Shown: piece after piece, positions 44,635 to 53,549 of the stretch
Layout: every line of letters begins with the position of its first letter
Numbering within the stretch: position 1 is the stretch's first letter
NCBI GenBank assembly: GCA_021813745.1
Contig: JAKAJO010000098.1
Span: 1-64,000, forward strand
DNA length: 64,000 nucleotides
Direction of reading: 5' to 3'
Source: Acidobacteriota bacterium
GTDB lineage: Bacteria > Acidobacteriota > Terriglobia > Terriglobales > Acidobacteriaceae
Notes under the pieces: model-generated
The model's input: only the letters and a program-made list of their open reading frames with translations
Told to the model about the DNA's origin: nothing
The model's database searches: none
Program-made: the position numbers and the translations under genes

Positions 44635-44985
44635 ATGAAGTATTTGATCATTCTGAATGATGCGCCCTATGGATCGGAACGCAGTTATAACGGGCTTCGA
44701 CTTGCGGGTTCATTGGCCAAGCAGGAAGGCGATTCCGTGTCCGTCTTTCTGATCGGAGATGCCGCCAATTGTGCAATAGGAGGACAAACGACTCCGAACG
44801 GCTACTACAACATCGAGCGCATGATCAAAGGCCTTGTGGCGAAGGGTTCGCAGATTGGCATATGCGGCACGTGTATGGATGCCCGCGGAATCCGGCCCGA
44901 GATGGTTACGGAAGGCTCCAGGCGCAGTACTATGGACGAACTCACTCGATGGACGATGGAAGCAGACAAGGTACTTGTCTTCTGA
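44635..44985 (+). CDS. DsrE/DsrF-like sulfur-transfer protein
   Basis: A 116-residue DsrE-family protein (MKYLIILNDAPYGSERSYNGLRLAGSLAK; VFLIGDA; GICGTCMDARG with the CxxC pair at about 83-86). Such proteins pass sulfane sulfur between enzymes in the cytoplasm. It lies between the SQR-like flavoprotein and a methyltransferase, overlapping the latter's ATG by one base. The start is placed at ATG 44635; upstream in-frame codons from 44608 are unlikely. Confidence 0.9.
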   Translation: MKYLIILNDAPYGSERSYNGLRLAGSLAKQEGDSVSVFLIGDAANCAIGGQTTPNGYYNIERMIKGLVAKGSQIGICGTCMDARGIRPEMVTEGSRRSTMDELTRWTMEADKVLVF

Positions 44986-45695
44986 TGGATGAAGGCGACT
45001 CCACTGCGAAGGTGTTGGAAATCACGCCTGATTCCTATGCCCGGTGGAGATCGTCCTTTCTCGGTGATGTAACGGAGCGGCTTGAACAGCATGCGATATT
45101 GGCTGCCGCAGGCGATCTCCGCGGCCGATCCGTACTCGACGCTGGGTGTGGAGACGGTGCGTTCGCCGTGGCCGCCTGGAAGAAAGGCGCTCGCGTTTCA
45201 GGCGTGGACGGTTCCCCGGCGATGCTGGAGGCAGCGCACACGCGTGCTCTTGGCAACGGTGCAAGAGTCGACCTGGTCCATGCTTCTGTCGAGGAGCTTC
45301 AGTTCCCTGCGGGTTCATTCGATGTCGTGGTGATGGCCAGTGTGCTGTGCACGGTTCAGGACCCCCTCCGGGCTGTGAGTGAAGCTGCAAGAGTGCTTCG
45401 ACCTGGCGGAAGATTGGTTCTCGGAGAACTCAATAGGTACAGCATCTGGGCGCTGACGCGACGACTCCGAGGCTGGCTGGGAAATCCGTTCTGGCGCGGA
45501 GTCCGATTCTGGACCGTGGGAGAGATCCGTGCGATGGTTCATCACGTCGGGCTGAACGTTCAGCATGTCAGAGGCTGCATCTACTATCCGCCGTGGGAAT
45601 CTGCCGCACGGCTCTTGTGGCGTGCTGACCAGCCATTGAGTCACCTTGGAACCTTCTGCGCAGCATTCCTCATCGTTCGAGCAGGCAAGGAGTAG
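44985..45695 (+). CDS. SAM-dependent methyltransferase
   Basis: A 236-residue class I methyltransferase with motif I VLDAGCGDGAFAVAAWKKGARVSGVDGS, post-I Asp, and motif IV-like FDVVVMASVLCTVQDP, RVLRPGGRLVLGELN. It resembles the UbiE/Methyltransf_11 group; the substrate is unknown. In this sulfur operon a small thiol or sulfide is conceivable. Starts on the DsrE stop (TGATG), so coupled; the cysteine desulfurase follows after five bases. Confidence 0.85.
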   Translation: MDEGDSTAKVLEITPDSYARWRSSFLGDVTERLEQHAILAAAGDLRGRSVLDAGCGDGAFAVAAWKKGARVSGVDGSPAMLEAAHTRALGNGARVDLVHASVEELQFPAGSFDVVVMASVLCTVQDPLRAVSEAARVLRPGGRLVLGELNRYSIWALTRRLRGWLGNPFWRGVRFWTVGEIRAMVHHVGLNVQHVRGCIYYPPWESAARLLWRADQPLSHLGTFCAAFLIVRAGKE

Positions 45696-45700
45696 ATCGT

Positions 45701-46831
45701 ATGCCAGAATCACAGAACCGGATCTATCTCGATTACAACGCCAGCACTCCAATTGCGCCTGAAGTGCGCACGTTGATAGCCGAAATGCTTGAAGAACCGT
45801 TTGGCAATCCGTCGAGCAGCCATTGGGCCGGCATACCAGCAAAAGAAGCGGTCGAGAAGGCCCGCGCACAAGTTGCCGCATTGCTCGGCGCGATGCCGAA
45901 CGAAATTGTCTTTACGAGTGGTGGAAGCGAAGCCAACAACCACGTGCTGAAGGGTGTCTTCTTTGCAGCAGGCAGCAGTGACGTGCACATCATTACGACG
46001 CAAATTGAACACCCGGCAATTACCAACCCGTGCCGGTTTCTTGAGAAGCTTGGCGCCAAGGTGACCTATCTACGCGTTGACGGGTACGGGCGAGTCGATC
46101 CAGACGATGTCCGCCGTGCATTGCAGCCCAGGACGCGCCTAGTCTCGGTGATGCATGCGAACAACGAGACAGGCACCATTCAGCCGATTGCTGAGATCGC
46201 GCATCTTGTGAAAGGTACTGGAGTCCTGCTGCACACGGATGCCGCTCAATCGGTGGGCAAGATTCGCTGCGATGTTCCGGAACTCGGCGTCGATCTCTTG
46301 TCGGTCGCAGGTCACAAGCTATACGCCCCGAAAGGTGTCGGCGCTCTTTATATCCGGGAAGGGGTATCGCTCGAATCATTTATTCACGGGGCAGGTCACG
46401 AGAGCGGCCGACGAGCTGGTACCGAGAATGTGCTGTTGAATGCCGCCTTAGGAGCCGCCTGCGAGTTGGCCGGAGGCTGGGTCGGAATAGAATCTGTAAA
46501 GGCTCTGCGAGACCACTTCTGGAATCTTCTCCAGGCTAAGTTTGGAGAGAAGGTGGCCTTGATCGGCCATCCTATTGAACGGCTGCCAAATACCCTCAAC
46601 GTAGGCTTTGTTGGCCATGCTGGCGCGGAGATCCTGAATCGAATTCCGCGGCTGGCAGCATCAACCGGATCGGCTTGTCACTCTGGCAACGTCGAGATGT
46701 CATCGGTTTTGCGTGCCATGCGAGTCTCACAGGGAATTGGAATGGGCGCTATTCGATTCAGTCTTGGACGCGGAACGACCAAAGAAGAGATCGAGACCGT
46801 CGTGAAGTTGATCGGACAGGTTCTCGTTTGA
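45701..46831 (+). CDS. Cysteine desulfurase (NifS/IscS type), copy 2
   Basis: A 376-residue PLP enzyme, full length: IYLDYNASTPIAPEV, SGGSEANNHVLKG, MHANNETGTIQP, PLP Lys in SVAGHKLYAPKG, AGTENV, and active Cys in STGSACHSG. By eye about three quarters identical to copy 1 at 9325. It ends the operon ArsR-rhodanese, SQR-like, DsrE, methyltransferase, desulfurase, so it likely supplies or recycles sulfane sulfur for these proteins. NifS-type enzymes can also act on selenocysteine, relevant to the TGA codon two genes upstream. Confidence 0.93.
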   Translation: MPESQNRIYLDYNASTPIAPEVRTLIAEMLEEPFGNPSSSHWAGIPAKEAVEKARAQVAALLGAMPNEIVFTSGGSEANNHVLKGVFFAAGSSDVHIITTQIEHPAITNPCRFLEKLGAKVTYLRVDGYGRVDPDDVRRALQPRTRLVSVMHANNETGTIQPIAEIAHLVKGTGVLLHTDAAQSVGKIRCDVPELGVDLLSVAGHKLYAPKGVGALYIREGVSLESFIHGAGHESGRRAGTENVLLNAALGAACELAGGWVGIESVKALRDHFWNLLQAKFGEKVALIGHPIERLPNTLNVGFVGHAGAEILNRIPRLAASTGSACHSGNVEMSSVLRAMRVSQGIGMGAIRFSLGRGTTKEEIETVVKLIGQVLV

Positions 46832-46978
46832 CCGATCATCGGCCAATCAAGTCGGTCCCTGTCCATCAATCGGTTGACAACCCGGAATCTGAAACTGGCA
46901 AACAAGTCACGACAAAGCACTCATTGAGCGACGGTTGTGAGCAATTCCACAGATTACTCTCGGTAAATGGGCTCTGGT

Positions 46979-48837
46979 CCGGTGATCTAGCGCGAAATCT
47001 CAATTTGCACGAAATCCGCCGAGTCACTCACCGACGCAAGTCCGCACAGAAGTCTCCAAGGCTCCACGATGCTTGGGTCCAGCAAGTTGCCGTAGAACGG
47101 CCTAGCCTGACAAGTGTCTCTGGTTGCCCGTTGCCGGTTAACAGTCAGTATGGAGTGACCGGCGCCGATGCGCTGATCGTGGGTTAGGCTGTGAGTTCAG
47201 AAGGACGCACAGTTCAGAGCCACAAGCGGAAGGGAGCCGGTCATGAAGGAAAAGTTACGATTTTTGGGTCTGGATGTCCATGCCGAGACGATCGCTGTAG
47301 CAGTTGCTGAGACGGATGGCGAGGTACGGAGCCTGGGTACGATTCCGAACCGTGCCGAGTCGATCCGCAAGATGATCAAGAAGCTTGGTCCAGCAGAGAA
47401 GTTGAGAGTCTGTTATGAAGCAGGTCCGACGGGCTACGTCGTGTACTGGCAGCTGGCGGAGTTAGGCATTCAGTGCGAGGTTGTGGCCCCCACACTGGTG
47501 CCGGTCAAGGCGGGTGATCGGGTGAAGACGGATCGACGGGACGCTGAGAAGTTGGCACGTTGCTATCGCTCCGGAGATCTGACGGCGGTATGGGTTCCGG
47601 ATGAAGGTTCGGAGGCTCTGCGGGATCTGGTACGTGCTCGCGAAGCAGCCAAGCAGGATCAGATGCGAGCGCGGCATCGGTTGAGTAAGTTTCTGCTGCG
47701 CTCAGGCCAGCGTCCACCCACCGGGGTGAGACCATGGACACGCCCTTATCTGATCTGGGTTGCGCAGCTGCGCTTCACACAGATCGCTCAGGAGGCCACG
47801 CGGCAGGATTATCTGCACGAGGTCGAGCACATGCGGGAACGGGTGGCGCGTCTGGAGCAAGCCATCGTGGAGGCCGTGAAGCTGGCCTCACCCGCGTTAC
47901 AACAAGTCATCAACGATCTACAGGCGCTGCGCGGTATCGCAGATATCTCAGCTGTGACCATTGCCGCCGAGCTGGGCCAAGTATCCCGCTTCGGCAGTAC
48001 TAGGCAGCTGATGGGGTATTGCGGCGCGGTGCCCAGCGAAGACTCCAGTGGCAAGCGAATCAGACGCGGAGGCATCACTAAAACTGGCAACGCACACTTG
48101 CGACGAATCGTTGGCGAAGCAGCATGGAGCTATCGCCGTCCACCAGGTATCTGGTATGGATTGCGCAGACGGCAGGAGAGCATTTCGGAAGAGGTTAAGG
48201 AGATTGCATGGAAGGCTCAACACCGCCTGCACAAGCGCTATATGAAGCTGGGTGCAGCCGGCAAGCCCCAGGGAAAGATCATTACTGCAGATGCTCGTGA
48301 ATTACTGGGATTCATCTGGGCTATTGGAACCAGAGCAGAGACGACCGTCAGCCAGCGAACTGCAGCCTGACAAGAACAAAAGCAAAAGCTTTCCAAATAA
48401 GGAAAAAACAAAAACCGTTCCTTGATGAAACGCGCCATCCATCTCGAGCACAGAGCCAGCAGCAGCCGGAGCAAGCACGAAGGAGAATCCTCGCTTGGCC
48501 TATGCGACAGGCTCGACCGGACTCGCGATAACAGTCAGAGGCAGCTCCCGACGGATCATGATTATGCGGTTCCGACCCGCGAATATCAGACTGATCAATC
48601 GTCGCTCAAACCTGCTCAGGCTGCTGCTCGCTCTGTCCTCGGGGAGAAGCAAAAACAGCGACAACAACAAAAACAAACCCATCGACTCCGCAGGGTTGAC
48701 AGGGTCACTCCATATCAGGCCAAATCACTCACTGACCCAACTGGGCCGGTTGGCCGCCAATGCTGGCTCATGAACAATGTTCGCCTGATGCATCAGTCGC
48801 CTGCACCTACTATGCGACGTTCCTCCTGACCGGTGAT
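46979..48837 (+). mobile_element. IS110-family insertion sequence (borders tentative)
   Basis: Contains one transposase gene (47243-48370). The same 8 bases, CCGGTGAT, occur at 46979-46986 and 48830-48837 and are proposed as borders; IS110 elements have no inverted ends and only a short core shared by both junctions. This gives about 1.86 kb, with an untranslated left part of about 256 bases and a long right part of about 460 bases. In this family one of these carries the bridge RNA that selects target and donor; which one cannot be told here. Confidence 0.5.
47243..48370 (+). CDS. IS110-family transposase
   Basis: A 375-residue DEDD recombinase. The N-terminal RuvC-like domain has LGLDVHAETIAVAVAE (Asp), YEAGPTGY (Glu), and VKTDRRDAEKLARCY (Asp pair). 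The C-terminal transposase-20 domain has LRGIADISAVTIAAELG, FGSTRQLMGYCGAVPSEDSSG (catalytic Ser), and GGITKTGNAHLRRIVGEAAW. All key residues present, so the element appears active. No frameshift. The downstream 48422-48829 frame is Arg/Gln-rich and not convincing as a protein. Confidence 0.95.
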   Translation: MKEKLRFLGLDVHAETIAVAVAETDGEVRSLGTIPNRAESIRKMIKKLGPAEKLRVCYEAGPTGYVVYWQLAELGIQCEVVAPTLVPVKAGDRVKTDRRDAEKLARCYRSGDLTAVWVPDEGSEALRDLVRAREAAKQDQMRARHRLSKFLLRSGQRPPTGVRPWTRPYLIWVAQLRFTQIAQEATRQDYLHEVEHMRERVARLEQAIVEAVKLASPALQQVINDLQALRGIADISAVTIAAELGQVSRFGSTRQLMGYCGAVPSEDSSGKRIRRGGITKTGNAHLRRIVGEAAWSYRRPPGIWYGLRRRQESISEEVKEIAWKAQHRLHKRYMKLGAAGKPQGKIITADARELLGFIWAIGTRAETTVSQRTAA

Positions 48838-48869
48838 GGCAGGATCAGAATTCAAAGACGGCAAGAATT

Positions 48870-48908
48870 ACAACCATAAACAGGCCACTCCGGCCTATTT
48901 ATGGTTGT
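48870..48908. terminator. Strong hairpin after the minus-strand 312-residue gene
   Basis: Left arm 48870-48886 and right arm 48892-48908 pair at 16 of 17 positions around an ACTCC loop. It lies 15 bases beyond the stop of the 48923-49861 gene, read on the minus strand, and just outside the insertion sequence. A good terminator candidate. Confidence 0.6.
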
Positions 48909-48922
48909 AGCGACTTCGTAAC

Positions 48923-49861
48923 TCATGCCGCCGCGGGCACCTCCATGTACGCCGACATGTGATCGAAGATGCCCTGAACCGAAGCCAGGCTTTGCTCGGT
49001 CTGTTCAGCTTCGCGATTGCGGATCGCCTCATCCATGCGGGAGACGAGTCCGGCGGCCTCGGTCGCCGTCGCCATGCGCAGCAATTCGTGCTTCTTGAGA
49101 TCGTGCGCTGTGTAGGTGCAGAGCTTCTGGCGGGCCTCTTCGGCGAAGCGGTTCAACTCCGGATCGCCCGTAACATTCAGCTTCGGCAGCAGTTCCACCA
49201 GATCGAAGATGTTCGTAACCAGCGTGGCGTGAAAGCGCGACTCGGGCTCGTTCAGCCGGTCGACCATGTGCGAGACGACATCGCGCAGCCGCTTCCACAG
49301 GTCTTCGACGCCGCGCGCCAGCGACTGGCGCACATTCGAGTCGATCTCGCGGGCGACGCGCGCCTGCTCCTCGGCCGACATCTCGACGCGAAAGTCGTTG
49401 CCGGCGGGGATGGGCAGGACTTCGAGCTTGACGCCGAATTTGCGCCTCAGCCGGTCGGCCGTTGGGTAATCCTCTTCGCGGAAGAGCCCGTTCAGCTCCG
49501 GCCGCACCTGCTCGATGTACTGCGGATAGACCTGGAGGAACGCATCGACGCCCTGCTCGAACTGGGCCTCGAACTCGCGCATCCGAGCCGTCAGATCGAA
49601 GTAGAGATTTCCGGGCAGGAGCCGATAGCCCTCGTCGGTCCACGGCAGCGTGATCTTGTAGAAGTACTGCCGAACCTGGCCGGCGAGCGTGCGCAATCGG
49701 TCGAGCTTGTCGGCGCCGCGCAGCAGTTGCTTGTTGTATCGGCCGGCGCTCTGGTGGGCGCCGTTCCGTTCGGCTACGTCGCGGCTGACGCCGCGGTCGT
49801 GTTTGACGGCTGTCCAGATGCTGATGTGGACGGCGGCGAGCATGGCGCGTTCTTGAATCAC
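48923..49861 (-). CDS. Conserved-looking unknown protein partnered with MoxR ATPase
   Basis: A 312-residue mostly helical soluble protein of unknown function. Features: an N-terminal VHISIWTAVKHDRGVS strand region, a PGNLYFDLTARMREFEAQFEQGVDAFLQVYPQY segment, and long charged helices with regular heptad character (DLWKRLRDVVSHMVDRLNEPE). It resembles in place and style the DUF3150-type proteins that accompany MoxR/VWA pairs on plasmids; that family call is uncertain. GTG 49861 overlaps the ATPase stop (GTGA). Confidence 0.75.
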   Translation of the reverse strand: MIQERAMLAAVHISIWTAVKHDRGVSRDVAERNGAHQSAGRYNKQLLRGADKLDRLRTLAGQVRQYFYKITLPWTDEGYRLLPGNLYFDLTARMREFEAQFEQGVDAFLQVYPQYIEQVRPELNGLFREEDYPTADRLRRKFGVKLEVLPIPAGNDFRVEMSAEEQARVAREIDSNVRQSLARGVEDLWKRLRDVVSHMVDRLNEPESRFHATLVTNIFDLVELLPKLNVTGDPELNRFAEEARQKLCTYTAHDLKKHELLRMATATEAAGLVSRMDEAIRNREAEQTEQSLASVQGIFDHMSAYMEVPAAA

Positions 49862-50868
49862 TGGACCACCTCCTGGTGCTCGATGCCGAAGCGGATGAAC
49901 TCCGGCGTGTGGGTGATGGCGCGATCCCGCGCCGCAGCGTCGCGCATAGCCATGACGCGCATCTCGGTGGGCATCCGTTCGAGATACTTGAGGCCGCGCG
50001 CGATGGAGCTATCGCTCATCACCCGGCCCAGCGCCGTCGAGATGGCGATCTGCGCCGATGTCTCCGCCGGCAGCGGAGCGGTTTCGGGATTGAGCAGGAT
50101 CTCGTCGATCGACGGCAACTGGCGGAAGAGGCGCAGAAAGGCCAGCAACTCGCCCGAGGCCGCCTGCCCCACGGTGCCGTCGAGCAACTGCGCCTCGAAC
50201 TCGCCGGCGCCGGACAGCAGAGCCGAGTTCTGCCGGCGCGCCACGCCGCAGAGGACGTGCGAGGCCATCTCCCAGGAGCGCGGAGTGGGCCAGGCATTGG
50301 CGTCGGAGGTCGCGTCGGCTGCATGCAGCAGGTCGGGTTTGAAGCGCAGGAAGGCGATGATCTCTGGCCGCACGCCCGCGCCCACGGCCCACTTGCACCA
50401 GTCGTTCAGGTCGGCTTCGAGTTCGAGATGGACAAACCGGTTGCGCAGCGGCCGCGGCATGGCAAAGTGCACGCCACGCTCCGATGCCGGGTTGCCGGCG
50501 GCGATGACGACCCACCCTTCGGGGAGCATGTATTCGCCCAGTTTGCGGTCGAGGACGAGCTGGTAGCAGCCGGCCTGCGTCATCTGCGGCGCCGAGGTCA
50601 GCTCGTCGAGGAAAAGGATGCCCTTGCCGTCGGTTGGCAGGAACTTGGGCGGAACCCACTCGGTCTGGTCCGCCGCAATGCGCGGCAAGCCGCGCAGATC
50701 GACCGGATCGAGTTGCACGGCGCGCACGTCGAGGAAGTCGAAATCGAGATCGTCGGCAACCTGAGCGACGATCTGCGACTTTCCGACACCGCATGCGCCC
50801 CAGATATGCAGGGGCACTCGTTCACCGATCAGCGCATGAAGCGCTTCGTAAAGCTTCGATGGTTTCAT
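49858..50868 (-). CDS. MoxR-type AAA ATPase
   Basis: A 336-residue AAA+ ATPase: Walker A GACGVGKSQ (about 24-32), Walker B ILFLDELTSAP, sensor VVIAAGNPASERGV, and the arginine-finger stretch PRPLRNRFVH. MoxR ATPases remodel targets together with VWA proteins; the matching VWA gene is at 40156 on the same strand, with the sulfur/IS110 segment between. Translated with the 312-residue protein by stop-start overlap. Ribosome site AAGGAA. Confidence 0.9.
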   Translation of the reverse strand: MKPSKLYEALHALIGERVPLHIWGACGVGKSQIVAQVADDLDFDFLDVRAVQLDPVDLRGLPRIAADQTEWVPPKFLPTDGKGILFLDELTSAPQMTQAGCYQLVLDRKLGEYMLPEGWVVIAAGNPASERGVHFAMPRPLRNRFVHLELEADLNDWCKWAVGAGVRPEIIAFLRFKPDLLHAADATSDANAWPTPRSWEMASHVLCGVARRQNSALLSGAGEFEAQLLDGTVGQAASGELLAFLRLFRQLPSIDEILLNPETAPLPAETSAQIAISTALGRVMSDSSIARGLKYLERMPTEMRVMAMRDAAARDRAITHTPEFIRFGIEHQEVVQ

Positions 50869-51184
50869 TGGATTTCCTTTTTGGTACGAACGGGATTGTC
50901 TCCCGCAAGGGTGTGTTCAGGCGGCGAGCCCAGGAGACGAAAAATCTGCTGCGCGACCGGGTCATACGACCGATCGTTCGAACCGGGAGTTCTAATACTC
51001 TGGTGATGGCTTAGGAATCAGGACTCCCCGGCCTTTTCCAGGGAGTTGGATTCTCTTACGAAATCGGAATGCCGCTCGATCGACTGTGTCGTGCAGACAG
51101 AGTACGCGGGCGGAATCCATGCCCTGCCGCCGGGCTGCCTCAGACGATAAGGAGAGATTGATTCTTCTGAAAATCCATGCAAGC

Positions 51185-51234
51185 TTCTATCAAATCCTCT
51201 ATAGGTATGCATAAGTGTAGAGGATTTGATAGAA
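51185..51234. promoter_or_regulatory. Operator of the AbiE toxin-antitoxin operon
   Basis: A perfect 17-bp inverted repeat, TTCTATCAAATCCTCTA (51185-51201) with its complement at 51218-51234, 16-base spacer, ending eight bases before the GTG start at 51242. AbiEi-type antitoxins repress their own promoters by binding inverted repeats in this position. The rest of the 50869-51184 gap holds no supported gene. Confidence 0.75.
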
Positions 51235-51241
51235 TGCTTCA

Positions 51242-51841
51242 GTGAGCAAAAAGGCGGAACATGTCGGAGCTATTGTCCAGAAAAGGACCCTCGTGCGCTC
51301 GAAAGAGCTCACAGGCCTCTCTGTGTCCCGATCGCACCTCTGGAATCTTGCCCAAGCCGGAAAAATCGAACGTGTTGGTCGCGGTCTGTACCGGGCTAAA
51401 AACGCCAACATCTCTACCAATGAGACCGTCCTGGAGGTTGCCAAGAGGGTTCCGCTGGGCGTCCTCTGTCTCTCTTCCGCCCTTCGGTACCATGAACTGA
51501 CCACGGAAAACCCCTTCGAAATCTGGCTCGCCGTCGAAAGAGGTGCCTGGACACCGAAGCTGAACGACCACCCAGTCCGCGTGGTTCATTTCTCCAAGGC
51601 CGCTTTTGATTTTGGAATCCAAACCCGTTCGGTGGAAGGCGGAACGCTGCGCGTCTATAGCCCAGCGAAAACCGTCGCAGACTGCTTCAAGTTTCGCTCC
51701 AAGATCGGAATCGAAACGGCTATTCAGGCGCTTCGGGCAGCCTATCGAGAGAAGAAAGCCACCATGGACGATATCTGGCGCGCGGCCAAGGTGTGTCGGG
51801 TAGTCAACGTCATCAGGCCGTATATGGAGTCTCTCGTTTGA
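51242..51841 (+). CDS. abiEi: AbiEi-family antitoxin (type IV)
   Basis: A 199-residue antitoxin. The N-terminal winged helix (RSKELTGLSVSRSHLWNLAQAGKIERVGRGLYRA) binds the operator. The C-terminal domain (LCLSSALRYHELTTENPFEIWLAV, RVYSPAKTVADCFKFRSKIGIETAIQALRAAY) is the AbiEi antitoxin domain that blocks the toxin indirectly. Start is GTG 51242. It overlaps the toxin gene by four bases (TTGA). Together they form an abortive-infection/plasmid-maintenance module. Confidence 0.9.
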   Translation: MSKKAEHVGAIVQKRTLVRSKELTGLSVSRSHLWNLAQAGKIERVGRGLYRAKNANISTNETVLEVAKRVPLGVLCLSSALRYHELTTENPFEIWLAVERGAWTPKLNDHPVRVVHFSKAAFDFGIQTRSVEGGTLRVYSPAKTVADCFKFRSKIGIETAIQALRAAYREKKATMDDIWRAAKVCRVVNVIRPYMESLV

Positions 51842-52764
51842 GCAAAGCGATCCGCACCAACACTGCCGCATCCGTGAAGCAGCGCCTCCTGAATAGAGCG
51901 CGGGCCACAAAGGAAGATTTCAATCTTCTTCTGATCAAATACGCGCTGGAACGAGTTCTCTACCGCATCGGCCAATCTCAGCACAGAGACGCATTCGTTC
52001 TGAAGGGAGCGCTACTCTTCGAGCTTTGGACAGACCAGACTCATCGGCCAACCCGCGATGCGGACTTCCTATCGCAAGGAGAAAACACCCTCGAACGGTT
52101 CCAAAAGATCTTCGAAGAAATCTGCGAACTCAAGGTAGCAGACGACGGCATGCGCTTTGACGCCGCTTCTGTGAAGGTGGGACGGATCAAAGAGGACCAG
52201 GACTACGAAGGCATCCGAGTAACCTTCCTTGGCTATCTTGAAAACTCGCGCCTTCCGGTTCAAATTGATATCGGATTCGGGGACGCAATTACACCCGAAC
52301 CTGTTTGGACATCTTTTCCGACGCTGCTGGAAAACCCCACACCGATTCTTCTTGCCTATCCCCGCGAAACCGTTGTCGCTGAGAAGTTTGAGGCTATGGT
52401 CAAGCTCGGTTTTGCCAACACGCGGATGAAGGATTTTCATGATCTCAAGACGCTGGCCAGCCTCTTCCCTTTTTCCTCGCCTTCCCTCTCTGAAGCCATA
52501 AGGCGCACATTCGAGCGAAGACAAACACCCTTGCCCCAAAAAGTTCTTCCTACCGCTCTCACTCCTGAGTTCTACAACGACGCCACCAAGCAGAAGCAAT
52601 GGGATGCCTTCGTCTCAAAGAACAAGCTCTATATCGCACCGATTACCCTTCAGGAGGTGACCGCCAGCATTCAGGCTTTTGTTATCCCTGTGCTGCCCTC
52701 CTCAGCCTCAGAGAACGTGCCAGATCTCAAGTGGGAGCCGGACGGTCCTTGGCAGCAAGTCTGA
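51838..52764 (+). CDS. abiEii: AbiEii-family nucleotidyltransferase toxin
   Basis: A 308-residue toxin. N-terminal SVKQRLLNRARATKEDFNLLLIKYALERVLYRIG is followed by FVLKGALLFELWTD and RPTRDADFLSQG (DxD metal motif), then the AbiEii-specific QIDIGFGDAITP, AYPRETVVAEKFEAMVKLG and RMKDFHDL. All usual motifs are present, so the toxin should be active as a nucleotidyltransferase on RNA. TTG start overlapping the antitoxin stop. Confidence 0.9.
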   Translation: MSKAIRTNTAASVKQRLLNRARATKEDFNLLLIKYALERVLYRIGQSQHRDAFVLKGALLFELWTDQTHRPTRDADFLSQGENTLERFQKIFEEICELKVADDGMRFDAASVKVGRIKEDQDYEGIRVTFLGYLENSRLPVQIDIGFGDAITPEPVWTSFPTLLENPTPILLAYPRETVVAEKFEAMVKLGFANTRMKDFHDLKTLASLFPFSSPSLSEAIRRTFERRQTPLPQKVLPTALTPEFYNDATKQKQWDAFVSKNKLYIAPITLQEVTASIQAFVIPVLPSSASENVPDLKWEPDGPWQQV

Positions 52765-52997
52765 AATATGCCCCACAGGCGCGAAGGTCCTTCGCGACCC
52801 ACTTGGCCCGCTTCCGAAGGATGACTCTTCAACCGAACCATGCACTTCTGTCTTCGCCAATTCCCTTGGCAGTCCTTCACCGCAGAATTGGATCACGTTC
52901 TGGGGCAAGCAGCCGCCGCAGTATTCATCAAAAGGCCATAACGCTTGGGTACCAGCCATTCCGAACCAATCCATCGAAAGCATTGGAAGTGGAACGC
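52765..52997. other. Gap between AbiE operon and PRTRC genes
   Basis: No convincing gene. A 91-codon minus-strand frame (52708-52983) overlaps the toxin gene's end and lacks recognisable structure. Confidence 0.3.
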
Positions 52998-53537
52998 TCA
53001 GGCCGCGTTATCCAGCTCTTCTGTGTCGTACACCGGCTCGTCGTCCTCAATTTCAACGAAGGGTTCATCGTCCTCTTCCGACTCGTCCGGCGCAGCGGTG
53101 GGCGTGGCCGCCGGTGCAGGCAGATCGAAGAGGCTTGCGGTCTTCTGCGGCGCAGGCTTCACAGATTCGGCCGGCTTGACGGTTGCGACAGGCTGCGTGG
53201 TTTCCGTCTTCGGCGGCACTGTCTTTGTCGGTGTCTTCGACTTCGCGCGCGCCTCCGCCTGAGCCGCCTTGGAAGCCGCGTCCATCTCGGCCTTTGCCTT
53301 TTCCAGCGTGTTCTTCATCTGAAGATGGGAACCGACAAAGCCGACGATGGTCGAGGACAACTCGGCGTCGAGATCTCCGGCAGTGCCGGTCACGCTGAGG
53401 GGGGTGGTGAGAGCGTCATTGTCGCCGTCTTTGAGCTTCTTCGGCACAATGTTCACCCGAATCTGGTCTGTCTCTACAAGAGTGACCGTCAGCAAAACCG
53501 CGCGGTCCCGCAGGACTGGTAGAAGTTCTTTGAACAT
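52998..53537 (-). CDS. PRTRC system protein E
   Basis: A 179-residue protein with the PRTRC-E N-terminus (MFKELLPVLRDRAVLLTVTLVETDQIRVNIVPKKLKDGD, LTTPLSVTGTAGDLDAEL), an Ala/Lys-rich coiled coil, and an acidic Pro/Thr tail (DESEEDDEPFVEIEDD). PRTRC genes are carried by plasmids and integrated elements; the molecular role is unknown. Same strand and order as the other PRTRC genes here (F-B-ThiF-x-E). Confidence 0.85.
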   Translation of the reverse strand: MFKELLPVLRDRAVLLTVTLVETDQIRVNIVPKKLKDGDNDALTTPLSVTGTAGDLDAELSSTIVGFVGSHLQMKNTLEKAKAEMDAASKAAQAEARAKSKTPTKTVPPKTETTQPVATVKPAESVKPAPQKTASLFDLPAPAATPTAAPDESEEDDEPFVEIEDDEPVYDTEELDNAA

Positions 53538-53549
53538 GGAAGTTCCTCC

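Noticed and set aside
48422-48829. 135-codon frame in the right flank of the IS110 element
   Set aside because: Very rich in Arg, Gln and Ser, no hydrophobic core or family; more likely non-coding element end.
48959-50566. Plus-strand frame of 535 codons opposite the MoxR operon
   Set aside because: Shadow of the high-GC minus-strand genes; composition is Arg/Ala-rich with no motif.
52708-52983. 91-codon minus-strand frame downstream of PRTRC E
   Set aside because: Overlaps the AbiEii gene, lacks a ribosome site and any recognisable structure.
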